Part shown: in pieces, positions 42,533 to 52,741 of the stretch
How positions within the stretch are numbered: the stretch's first letter is position 1
Layout of the letters: each line of letters begins with the position of its first letter
Assembly: GCA_026119935.1 (NCBI GenBank)
Contig: JALRMH010000011.1
Span: 558,001-622,000 of the forward strand
Source: Endothia cerciana
Taxonomy: Eukaryota > Ascomycota > Sordariomycetes > Diaporthales > Cryphonectriaceae
DNA length: 64,000 nt
Direction: 5' to 3'
Position numbers and translations under genes: made by a program
Notes under the pieces: model-generated
Told to the model about the DNA's origin: nothing
The model's database searches: none
The model's input: only the letters and a program-made list of their open reading frames with translations

Positions 42533-44267
42533 TATGAGTGAGTGTGCGAGTGAGCCGATGAGTGAGCAAGTGGAGCTCAGGCGTGATTCGAGACAGGGAG
42601 GTCTGTCAGGACGAGATAAGTCAAGAATCGAGCAGAGGCCAACTCGTCTTGCCTTGGTGGTTGTATAGGTGCACAGGGTAGTACATGTTCCAGATACTCC
42701 GCTCTGATGGGCCTTCGTGTGTACTAGTGTGTCTGCATGGCACTCGGGGCCCGAAAGCTGTGCCCCCTTGGGCCACCTCCCCATCTCCGCGCTACCTACC
42801 TGGGTACATGGTAACGAGGAGACCTAGGCCTACCGGCTTTCAATAAACCATCATAGCCAATTGCTATGCTGATCCCAAGGCTTGGATTGGGGGGGCGGGG
42901 GTGGCGGGGGTGGCGGGCGGGCGGTTCGGACGACCCACGTGGAGCACTCGCCCCCCTCCCCCCCTTGGTTGGTGAAGTTCGGAGCATTAGGGCGGCACGT
43001 CGTCTCTTGTCTCAAAACCGGAAGCTCGATCTGCGGCATGAACGTCGTGGCTGGGCTCTCGGCTGCGAGTATGGCTGTCTTGGCCCCGAGTAGGTTTTAT
43101 TTGGCCGGCGCGGCGGCCAGGAATGAATTGGAATGGGGCGGATACTACTATGGTACAGTTACTCCTGCTCGACTCAAATACATCCGAAGGCGGTATGACA
43201 TCGGATGATTGATTTTGCTTACCGTGGTAATAACAAAGCCTAAAATACATACAAACACTTTCCTTCAGAAGAGTATCACAGCTGCGGGACGACAGCTCAA
43301 CTGGCATAATTACTTTCTCCCGGTCGACAAGCAAGAGTCAAGTATGAATGGTGGTATAAGCCTATCTCGAACACCTCTCGAGTCCAAGATAGCTACGGTG
43401 ATGATGACGGGTTCACCCCTTACTCAAGAAACCCCCTACATGCGATCATTGATCAACTCCACTCCATGTTCGATCTTTGCTGTACAGAAGATGGTCGACC
43501 TTCTTTTGTAGGGAAGGACCTGATAGCTCCCACTGGGATGATATCCAGCCGGGGATCTACTCTGGGATGAAGATAGGGCGGTGTTGAGGCAATTCAAATT
43601 AGTCTCAGCGATGATGACCTCTTCCACAACTAATCAGTCCCTTGCATAATGCAGTGTTCCCGGGAGCACCCCAGGAGAAAAGAGAGGTCCTACAAAAAGG
43701 TGCCCAAAGAGAGAGACGGGGCTCTCAGCGGCTGTTCCTCCCCTCGCGTACTTGCTCGCCACAGGCGACGGACCCATAAGGCAAGACCTTGGTCAATACT
43801 CCTGGGGAAGGCCTTCTTCAGGAATCTCCTAACTTAGGTAGGTGTTTCTCCTTTTCCATAGAAAGATACGTGTTAATAGGAGGAAGTGTCTGCTGTTCTT
43901 GAAGTCTCGAGGAGGTGTTCGCTCTCAATATATCCAAGATCGTGCGACCTCTCCTCCAGGTCCCTCTCTGGACTGGGCCTATGAATATTCATACCCAGGG
44001 AGCCAAGGAAGAGGACTGTGTGGATAATCAGCTTTCCAGGAAATGAATATCAAGATGGAGGAGGAGCGATTGTCTTAGCGAGAGGATTCTACAGGAAAAT
44101 ACTCAGGCGGAAGGAGACAGACAATCGCACCCACGTTCGACTACTTTAGGCCTCCCACCCACTCACTTTCTTCAGCGACGTGTGTATTCCTCCTTCAACC
44201 CTTCACCAGCATTCCTCTCCCTCTGCAGCAGCCATTAAACAGCATTACTACCTCAACACCACTCACG
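42533..44267. promoter_or_regulatory. Divergent region, cupin / M28 peptidase
   Basis: 1.7 kb between opposed starts. It contains G- and C-rich stretches around 42890-42965. The last 150 bp before 44268 are pyrimidine-rich with CAACACCACTCACG directly before the ATG, typical of a fungal leader. Short frames inside (for example 43209-43511) have no motif and are not called. Confidence 0.45.
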
Positions 44268-45517
44268 ATGGCATCCAGGATCATCTTCGTCATCAGCGCT
44301 CTCGTCACCCTAGCCTTCGCGTTGGTGCCTCCCTGCATGCCTGGGTTGGGCCCTCACTTCTGCCCGCCTGCTGAACCCGTCCAGAAACGTCGCGAACAGG
44401 CTGTCTTTCCCGGTGTGATGCGACAGGAGGCCATTCTCAAAGGAGACGTCTTCCCCCGCCTAAACGCAACCCGGATGAAGCGAGATCTTCTCAGGTTCAC
44501 CAACGACAAAGTCTTCCCAAATCGACACTGCACATCACCACGCGGTGAGATGTTCTCCAAAACCCTGGAGAAGATCGCCATGGGTGAGCTGATTAACCCT
44601 GCCGGCGTGCTGAATGGATCGAGCTTCCCGTCCGGCATCAGAAGGGTCTGGAACGACACCCCTCAGCAGAGCATCGTCCTCAGAATCCTTGCCCGGGACC
44701 CTGACGGGTGGTATGCGCCCAAAAATACAGTAGTCGTCGGGTACTGAACCCTTGTCTCTGATACGTTTGGAAGCACGGCTTTGCTGACGGTTCTTTGGGG
44801 GGTGGGGGGGAAGGGCACACATGGATTCGATCAGCCTCACGCACCGCGCCAACAATACTGATGGTATGCCTGCCCCCGGGGCTGATGATAATGGTTCGGG
44901 CGTGGTTGTCCTCCTAGAGGTCCTTCGGGTCTTGGCCCCTCTCTTCGCGGAGAAGCACGTGGTGAATGAGGTTCAGTTTCACTGGCAAGTCGCTCTGCGA
45001 CCCCTTCCCCGTCTATGATCCTAGCTGACAGTTATCTCAAAGGTATGCCGCCGAAGAGATCGGCCTTCTTGGATCAGATTCTATCTTCAAACAATTTCGA
45101 AACCAGTCCTGGCCAGTCAAGGCCATGCTGAACCTCGATATGGTAGGCTATAGGGGCGAAAATGACGGAGGATCGCCAGTCATAGCTGTACAAGGGGACC
45201 ACATCGACGAGAACCTGAAGGCCTTCACGAAGAAGCTGATCGAGACATATCCCAATGCAACAGCCGGCGACATGGCCTGCGGGTATGCATGCTCTGACCA
45301 TGCCAGCGCCTACAAGTACGGCTTCCCCTCCGCGATGATCGGCGAGTCATCTTACATGAAGGGAGAAGCTGGTCGACCGAATGGATACCCCTGGATCCAC
45401 TCAGCGAATGACACGATCGATCATATCGACTTCGAATACATGCTGGAGTTCGCAAAGGTTACTGCGGGATTCATTGCGGAGCTCGCCTACACAAATTTCT
45501 CAACGGTCAGCGCTTAA
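44268..45517 (+). CDS. Secreted M28-family aminopeptidase (leucine aminopeptidase type)
   Basis: Three exons, join(44268..44740,44814..44984,45043..45517), give 372 residues. Intron 1 is 73 nt (GTACTG donor); intron 2 is 58 nt and starts GCAAGT, a GC-AG intron that joins HW to YAAEEIGLLGS. There is a signal peptide (ASRIIFVISALVTLAFALV) and a short pro-segment with a KRR site. Expected metal ligands of the two-zinc site: His160 (GAHMDS), Asp182 (GADDNGSG), Glu220 with general base Glu219 (AAEEIG), Asp247 (LNLDMVGY) and His334 (WIHSANDTIDHIDF). Such enzymes remove N-terminal residues from peptides outside the cell. The segment between pro-region and core is shorter than in typical fungal LAP1 proteins. 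Confidence 0.9.
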
Positions 45518-46856
45518 GATGTCTCGTGATGCATTGCCTTTACCTGTATCCTAGAATGGGTCCTTCTTCTGTTGCCTGAGTATACACCAATGGGTAGTCC
45601 TAATCGGAAGGTAGACTTACAACCCCAAAACCGTCCAAGTGATGATTGGTGAAGCAACCCTCGAAAATGCTTGACCCGGGTGGCTCCTCTGTCATACCAG
45701 CCATGTACATGACACAAGACCTCATGGAAAATGGCATGCTGGAGTGACATAAGCTCTTGAAGTCAAATACAGACACCAGGATCTTAGTCGGGGTCTCTAT
45801 CTATCTCTTTGAGCAGCCACCCGGGGAGGGGGGGGTTGATTGGAATTTCATAAATTCAGTCCAGCAGCAGTGCTACTGAGGATCACGACGAGCAGAACCA
45901 CATGCAGCACTTAGATAAGTAGGTACGCTGTCGGTAGTCCGGGACTATGAAAGAACAATACGTTGACAATTGTTTCCCATCTACAGGCATAGCAGTATTA
46001 TTGGGGAAACACTAAGGTAATCGGTATGAAATGAAAGGAAAGGAAAGGAGCCCACACCGCATCATCTGAAAATCAAAACATCACTACTTCGGAATAGAAC
46101 AGAAGAATCAACCAATAAGGCAACGCCTTTTGGAACTTCTGAAGTGGGCTGGCTCCGTGGGAACAAACAGGCATCTCCAAGGAATTACCATTTCTACGAA
46201 TGCTTAGTGATTACAGGAGTCGGAGTAACTTAGAGTAAAGTTGATATGAGCAATTCAATAGGGCAATTAAACGAATGCCGCGAAGCGACACCCCGGCGCT
46301 TGTTTCTCAAGTAAACTGTGCGAACCTGCCCTCCTATTCTCCTCTGTGATAGCTCTAAAAGGATGGCCATCCTCAGTGCTGGCTAGGAAATGTGGTCTGT
46401 ATAGGCCGGACTTGTACGTCCTCTCTGTTCAAGGGCTACCTACCAGCCAAGGAGGTTCGCAGAAGGGCAAAAGGGGGTATACCTGTCCGTGTTGGGGCAA
46501 TCTCCTTTCCCAAGGTGAAAGATATCGCTGGGCTTTGATGACAGATTACGAAATCGTCTGGCGAGGCGAGCCTGAACCTCGCGCTCCGGGCAAATGGACT
46601 AAACCCTCGGATGTAAGACTGCCGCTGTTTGAAGGCAAGGTATTCGTTCTGGTTGTCAAGGATACCAGAGAACTCGTATCAAAAGAATGGACGCATTATG
46701 AACAGACTTCAGCAGGTTCTCAATACTTTATATTCCTGACCCTGTGATCCCCCGGTAGCAGAGGAACTCGTCTAGGTATCTGCATGCATGCTTTAGGCTA
46801 CGCCGCCAACTCCTCTAACGCCTCGAATGCAAGTAGAGATAACAAGAGGGGCGCAT
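45518..46856. other. Gene-poor, AT-richer spacer
   Basis: 1.3 kb after the peptidase. It contains AAAGG pentamers (about 46030-46048). One plus-strand frame (46346-46747, 133 codons) has moderately protein-like composition (DYEIVWRGEPEPRAPGKWTKP) but no recognised domain, splice signals or upstream promoter sign; I leave it uncalled. Confidence 0.5.
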
Positions 46857-48093
46857 TTAGTCTTCCAGGGCCGACTTCGCCTTGGCCTTTGCGCCGCGCA
46901 ACTTCGCCTTCCGCTCGGCGATCTGCTTGTCAAGCTTGTCGTCGTTTCCCGCGGGAAGGTTCGCCGTCTTGGCCTTCTTCGCCTCTGGCTCCTCCTCGTC
47001 GGCAGGGTCGAGAGACTTGCGCTTCTTGCCAACATTGGCCCGCTCCCTCTTAGCCTCAATGGCCTTTGCAAGTTCCGAACCGTTGGCAATGATATCGGCC
47101 TCGGCGTCTAGCCACAGCTCGGTGGCCTGCCAGATGGGCAGCGCCACGGTCTGGGGCCCCTTGATGAATATACCCTTGATGCCGTTCTTCTTCTTGGGCA
47201 CGTATCTGTTCGCCATCTCGCTGGCCACCTTGACGATGTTCGCGGACAGCGCCTCGGGCTCCAAGCCGGCGAGGCCGACCTTGACTGCCGTATTGGTGGA
47301 GGGCGACAGGTGGACAAGCGCACAGCCAATAGCCTTCTCGATCTCGGCAGCTACCTCTGAGACCGGCCGGCAGTTGACCTCCTCGGGGTCCCTCTTCATC
47401 CTCTTGCCCCGGTCGCCATTCTCCCGCAGCTTCTTCTTCTGCAGGACGACAGGTATGGGCCGCTTCGCCGTGGTCTTGTAGAAGCTCTTTCCCAGGGCCT
47501 TGGGCAGCCGGTTGATGATGCGGTCGTCGCCGAGGAAGATGTCGTGCTCGGAAGCCAGCTTGCGCTGGGCCTCGTACTGCTTGAACTTGGCGGTCAGGTG
47601 CTTGAAGTCGATGACGCGGGTGATGCGCTTGCGCAGGTGCTCGGGGAAGTCGTCGTGGGCGACGACGTTCTTGTAGTGGCGCTGGGGCTCGGCCACGAAC
47701 AGGCAGATGGTGGCCTCGGGGTCGTCGTGGAGTGGGTGGGGGAGGGCGATCTTGGCGGGCTGCAGCTTCCTGGAGTCGTGGATGTGGCGCTTGGTGGTGA
47801 CGGTCAACGAGATGGGGGTCTCGGCGACGGAGACGGGCTGCTCGCCATCGGCGACGTCGAGGATATTCTTCTTGGCCGCGTTGGCCGCGTTCTCGGCGGC
47901 GGTCTTCTTGATGTACGCCAGGAGCGCCTTGGAGGCCTTGAGGGCCTATGATGATGATGATGATGATGAGTTTGTCAGTGAACATGCGACAAGAGCAACG
48001 GACGGAAGGTTATTAGGTGCGAAGTACCTGATCAGGATCGACCTCGAGGCGAGGCGTATTGACCTGCTTCTCGACAGTCTTCGAGGGAGCCAT
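46857..48093 (-). CDS. Ribosomal L1-domain nucleolar protein (Cic1/Utp30/RSL1D1 family)
   Basis: Two exons, complement(join(46857..47945,48028..48093)), give 384 residues. The 82-nt intron (GTACTT donor) ends in a run of CAT triplets that reaches the acceptor. The L1 fold occupies about 23-280, with ALKASKALLAYIKKTAAE, the strand ISLTVTTKRHIHD, AKIALPHPLH, ATICLFVAEPQRHYKN, and the second half SEHDIFLGDDRIINRLPKALGKSFY. The C-terminus is Lys/Ala-rich with nuclear-type signals (GKKRKSLDP, EAKKAKT). Cic1 and Utp30 are yeast ribosome-assembly factors of this family; I cannot decide between them. The frame is open above the ATG at 48093, but MAPSKTVEKQ is the natural start. Confidence 0.9.
47947..47970. 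repeat. (ATG/CAT)8 microsatellite at a 3' splice site
   Basis: Trinucleotide repeat inside the intron of the L1-domain gene. In the transcript sense it is (CAT)n directly before the terminal AG, where a pyrimidine tract would be expected. Confidence 0.95.
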
Positions 48094-48459
48094 GTTTGAG
48101 TTCTGCTTGTTGAGGATGGAAAGAAGACTTCTCAGAGTTGGCTGCGTAGCGATTTGCAACTGAGGTTGGGATTGGAGCCGGCGCAAGGGTGTTCTCGAAA
48201 TTTTTCTTATCTTATCGTTAGACCATCCATGGAATTGAAGTTGAAGCGGCGGCTGTCGCCGCGGCAGATCCTCATCGCCCCCCACCTTTCCATCTCGCTG
48301 GGCATGTCACTGAGCATCACTCACTTATAAATGCCAATTGTTTCCGAATTTCCACATGGTTAAGGGGTCCTCTATCTATCATGCAGTGCGGGTCTAATCC
48401 TGCGCCCGTCTACCTCTATCCGGATGATCTGAAGACTGAACGAAACCTTGGTCTTCTAA
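48094..48459. other. Spacer, L1-domain gene promoter
   Basis: 366 bp holding the promoter of the minus-strand L1-domain gene and the 3' end of the HAD phosphatase transcript. No gene. Confidence 0.6.
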
Positions 48460-49304
48460 CTAAATCCGTCTGTCTCGGTTTGCGGCCTCCTTGACGCTGA
48501 TCTTCCCAGAGACGACGTCCTTGACGACAGAAAGAATGCCCGAGAAGTCCTCGAACGTGGTGTATGGCACGTTCTCATTCTTGCAGTACGTGACGAGGTC
48601 TCTGCCTGCCTTGGCAAACATCAGGTCCGTCTCCTTGGCCGCCGACAGATCCGATACTCCATCGCCGGCGTAGAACAGAAACGGTCTTTGGCCCTCGGGC
48701 AGTTGTGAGTATTTCCGGATCTCGAGGGACTTGTCATGTCCGAAACCGCTGTTGTGGATATCAGCACCAATGGTCCCCTCGGCCAGATTCCCCGGGCACG
48801 GAGCGAGACTTACCTGTCGTCATGGAACTCGATCTGCCATCCCCTCTCCTCGTTGATGTCCTTACCAGGCCGGGCCTTCACATTGTTGCTCACGATCTGC
48901 AACTCGCTGGCGTCCTCCTCACCCAGCAGATGGCCCAACAGCGCCCGGATGATCGGTTCCATGCCGCCGCTCAAGACAACAATAGGGATGTTATTCTCCT
49001 TGGCGTACGCGTGAAACTCCTTGAAGTAGGGGTCCAACTGGATATTCTTCAGGAGCAGCTCGATGCACCGGTCGTAAGGGGTGCTTATGCTCTCCATCAT
49101 CTCCAGAAACGAGTCTCGAAAGTCCCTCTTCCCGAACAAGACGTCCTCGTTCCCCTTCTTCCTCAGCTCCGTCCCGAATCCGAGGTTGTCCGTCATGAAG
49201 TCATTGCTGTCCTGGAGGGTGATGGTGCCGTCGAAATCCGTGAAGAAGACGTGTTTCGGGTTGGTCTTCAGCGCCGGGAGCGCAATTGGCGTTGCGACAC
49301 TCAT
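48460..49304 (-). CDS. HAD-superfamily phosphatase (Pyp1/phosphoserine-phosphatase-like)
   Basis: Two exons, complement(join(48460..48748,48814..49304)), give 259 residues. The 65-nt intron (GTAAGT) joins FHDD to SGFGHDKS. HAD motif I is FFTDFDGTITL (nucleophile and acid Asp), motif II VVLSGG, and motif IV FLFYAGDGVSDLSAAKETD. The cap is the small helical insert (MTDNLGFGTELRKKGNEDVLFGKRDFRDSFLEMM). The best match I recall is yeast Ynl010w (Pyp1, a polyol phosphatase). Cytosolic, soluble. The frame stays open for 78 codons above the ATG without another ATG, passing through a Ser run from a TCA/TCG repeat (see findings). Confidence 0.88.
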
Positions 49305-49396
49305 CTTGCTGCCGTGCTGTGATGAGAACAATTTACGAAGCGGCCGAAGGTGGCAGACTCGAGACACCAACACAAACCTTGAAGAAGAAGAAGACG

Positions 49397-49397
49397 G

Positions 49398-49430
<33 letters not shown>
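49397..49430. repeat. (TGA/GAT)n trinucleotide microsatellite
   Basis: About eleven units in the presumed 5' UTR of the HAD phosphatase gene. In the minus-strand frame continuous with that gene it reads as a serine run. Confidence 0.95.
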
Positions 49431-50572
49431 CAGAAGTTGGACAAGGAACAAGAGTGAGAGTGCTCCGGGGCGTCTCCCGGCACCCCGGGCAAAACTCCTT
49501 GTCCACCCCCGACCCAGTCCAACCAAGATGCGCTCCACAACACGTTTCGCCTGCTGGCTCGGCGGTTTGGAAGTGCGTCATTTCAGTGGCCCAGACTCGC
49601 AAAATTCCTCGGCGCTACCCGGGGGAGCTTTGGTGGAAATCCAGGGCCCTCCAGCGGCGGAACGCAAAGGCGACCGCCATCGGAGGGCAACGCGCTGTGG
49701 CCAAGAAGCTGGCACCATTACAGCAGAGCGAACCCTGAGCCCCTAGACGGAACCACCCCCCCCCCCAAAAACTCAAAACAAGAACAAAAAAACCTCCGAG
49801 CAGAATAAAAAGAAGAAAATAAACGACGTCGCCGGAATATACCTGATGATGCCTGCTAAATTGTTCGCATTGAGACGTCCTATACAACTCCATAGAATAG
49901 AATAGACCCCCCCCCCGGGGTTGTTCTATGTGAGAGTGGAGCGCCAGATACATATGTACAAGCAAAGTATATTTAGCCGCCACGATTGGATCTGTACCCA
50001 CCACTAAATTATCACTCTCGCGTCAGTCAAGTCAAGTCCGAAACGCTCATGAGGATCTTTGTGGACCACCCTTGGTTTCCCACGAGGCCCTGGCCGTCGA
50101 AGGCCGAGCTGCTGTTCAGGCTGAGGAATAAGTCCGGCGGTGATGATTTGTTTGTGACATTGCAGGCGCAGATCGAACCGGTAAACAAGGCATAGTCCCC
50201 GTTGCAACCTATTCCGTATAACGGCCGAGTCATTAAAGGTGCAGTTTGGCATATACTGAGAGACTCCCTTGGACATATACATCATGCCTCAAGCACTTAG
50301 GTATGACTGATGTATTCTATGGCCAGCTTGATTCAGATCAAGGATCGTCACTGGTACTACAGAGCATTTCTTTTTAGCTCTCTAACAAGGGCAATCGAAT
50401 GTAATGTTCAATTTTCCCGAGTACTTTGTACATTTCCCTTCGGGGAAAAGAATAGAATCCCTACGACTCCCTGGGCATCCAGCAAAACAAGCTTTCAAAA
50501 GGGAGGTTCCCTGGTAGACACCACGAGGGCAAGGAGGACAAGAAATGAAGAACCTAATCGTACAGTCATAAC

Positions 50573-50598
50573 AAAAAAAAAAAAAAAAAAAAAAAAAA
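50573..50598. repeat. A26 tract (T26 in the GH71 transcript sense)
   Basis: Twenty-six consecutive A on the plus strand, separated by one base from the GH71 stop codon (50600-50602). Confidence 0.95.
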
Positions 50599-50599
50599 C

Positions 50600-52741
50600 T
50601 CAACTGCTGCAGTCGGTGGAGCAAGCCGTATCCGGGCAGTATCCGAGCTGGCACGTATAGGCACAAAGGGTATCGTAAACGGAGTCCTCGCCCGATATGG
50701 CGCATCCGGTGGTCGCGACGCCCGCGTAGTACGTCGCTGCAGTGCCGGTTGATGTGCAAGTACAAGCATCCGTGGGACAGAAGCCAGCAGCACAGGCAAA
50801 ATCACAGAGGCCGAGAAGGTTGTCTGACATCCCATCAGCGACGGTACCGGCGTTGCAATCGGCCGTGCTGGAGGCGGTTGAGGAGGCCGAGGATTGGACC
50901 TGGGAGGCCACAGCTGAAGACTGGACCTGCGATGCTGCTGAAGTATAGGCTTGGGTCTGGGAAGGGGAAGACGAGCCCGTCGTGATCTGTGTGCTCGACA
51001 CTGCCGCCGTCGTCTGTGTGGCAGCTGTGGCGGTAGGCTGACTTCCGCCAGTGGCGCTCGCAACCACGCTTCCAGCGCCAGTAGTCGATGCTGCCACGGC
51101 ACTCGGGGTACCCAGTGATGGAGTGGCTAGACAGGTGGTCACGGACAGCCCAGTCAAGAATGAAGCCAAGCCATCGGTACCAAGAGGATCCGAGTCCCCA
51201 GCGGGTAAGGTTCCCACGTAGGTGTTGAAATTGTAAATTCCACAGACACCTGGTCACCCGAAGTCAGCCAAGAGAAGACTCATGACGAGAAGTATTTACA
51301 TTCTCGAAGTTTCTGCGCAGCATAGCTGAAGGCCAAAGAAGATCCCACCGCCAGCCATCGAGGCTAAGGTCAGGCAATGGAAAGGCTAGAACTTACACGA
51401 ATCCTGAATGTCTTTCAAACTCGTGCCACCAAGGACGGTCTCGGAATCCCGGGTCAGGGAGAAGCTCTGCTGTCCGACTCCCATGGGCACCTGGAACGCG
51501 TTTGCCCCAGCCTTAGCGTCGAAGGTCTGCGTGGTACCCCCAGAGCTGACGCTCAGGGTACCATCGGCAGTGAGAAGCGTGACGACAAAGACAGCGTCCT
51601 CGAGATCCTCATACCCATTGGGCTTGCCGTTGAAGTAGTTACCGCTGCTATTGTCCGCAGCCCCCATCGTGTTGTCGGTCGAGTCGCAATCCACGGTGCT
51701 CGGAGTCGGTCGGTACCAGTAGATAATCTGATCCTCGGTGATGTAAGAGTCGACCGATGTTGCTCCTGCCTTGAAGGCTGCGATGAAGGGCTTGGCAAGG
51801 TCTCTAAAGCCATCATGAGGCATGTCGTTGACCCACTTAGATGCTCCGTCGTCATAATGCATCGACGAGAGGGGTCCAATATAATGGCTCTCACCGTAGT
51901 CGTTCCATGTGATCATCTCCACGTACTGGGGGCCCTGGGACAGGATTTCGTTCCAGCGATTGAACCAGACCAGGTCGCTCGGAAAGACGAAGTTCTTGGA
52001 GTAGCTAACTTCCGGACCATAGTGCGTGCTGAACCACGGCGAGACGGGGGCAATGTATGGCATTGTCGACAACCAGGTTTTGTAAGTATCATCACCATCA
52101 ACGACTGTGATGTTGGTCCCGCCCGGCACCGGTGCTTTGTTATCTCCATTGTTATCCCAGCCCATCCAGTTCAGTGCGCCATCGATGCTAGCACTTGGGT
52201 CCGACGTCTCAGTCGGGTGGAAGTTGGGAGCGAAGAAGATGTCGGCATCCACAGCACTTCGGACGGCCGCAACGTCGAGACCGTCGCCCGAGAAGGAAGA
52301 AGCAAAGATCTTGCCGTCCACCATGAGCTGTGCCGACTCCGTGCCGTACTTGGCGATCATTTGTCCGATCTCTGCGGCGTCGGTAGACGGGTCCCACCAG
52401 TTAAAGTCGAAGGAAATGAATACAGACATGTCGTTGTTCGCCGCGGATTCGTACGCATACCCAAGCTGCGTATCGGTGAATGAATCCGTGCCGATGTTCA
52501 ATGCGAACGCATCTATGCCTAGATCTTTGGCTATCTGCATATCGGAGTCCCAGTCTGCTGCGCTGGTCCGATCGGATATAATTCCCACCATGAAATGACA
52601 GAAGACGAGCTTGCCTGACGTTGTTGCATTCTGCCGCCTATCAAGGGAAAGGGACGACCCGGCGTCTAGTAGCTGAGAAGGGGCAGCAGAAGTGAGCGAA
52701 GCTGCCAGCAGACATCGTGCAAAGGAACGGAAGCCAAACAT
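50600..52741 (-). CDS. Secreted GH71 alpha-1,3-glucanase (mutanase) with duplicated Cys module
   Basis: Two exons, complement(join(50600..51249,51397..52741)), give 664 residues. The 147-nt intron (GTAAGT) joins DIQDSC to VCGIYNFNTYVG; the sum of exons is in frame. A signal peptide (FGFRSFARCLLAASLTSAAP) is followed by a dibasic site (DRRQN). The GH71 core includes LVFCHFMVGI, IDAFALNIG, FISFDFNWWDP, FFAPNFHP and MITWNDYGESHYIGP. After a beta-rich module come a Ser/Thr/Ala/Gln linker (about 500-575) and a C-terminal region with two similar Cys repeats (LCDFACAAGFCPTDACTC and LCAYTCQLGYCPDTACSTDC), as in CBM24 alpha-1,3-glucan-binding modules. The enzyme hydrolyses alpha-1,3-glucan of fungal walls, its own or those of other fungi. 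Confidence 0.92.

Larger units (their letters stand above)
49305..50599. other. Leader of HAD phosphatase and 3' flank of GH71 gene
   Basis: 1.3 kb. It includes a (GAT)n tract (49397-49430), C13 (about 49757-49769) and C10 runs (about 49906-49915), and at its right edge an A26 tract (50573-50598). No gene-like frame survives inspection. Confidence 0.6.

Noticed and set aside
46346..46747. 133-codon frame with partly protein-like sequence
   Set aside because: No recognised domain, no splice signals and no clear promoter; it could be a fragment of a decayed gene, but I cannot support a call.
49397..49430. (GAT)n tract as coding sequence on the plus strand
   Set aside because: It would encode poly-Met/Asp in a frame without other support; it is a microsatellite in the leader of a minus-strand gene.
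51250..51396. A possible extra exon inside the GH71 intron
   Set aside because: A middle segment has splice-like ends, but including it breaks the frame into YNFNTYVG; a single 147-nt intron gives an intact protein.
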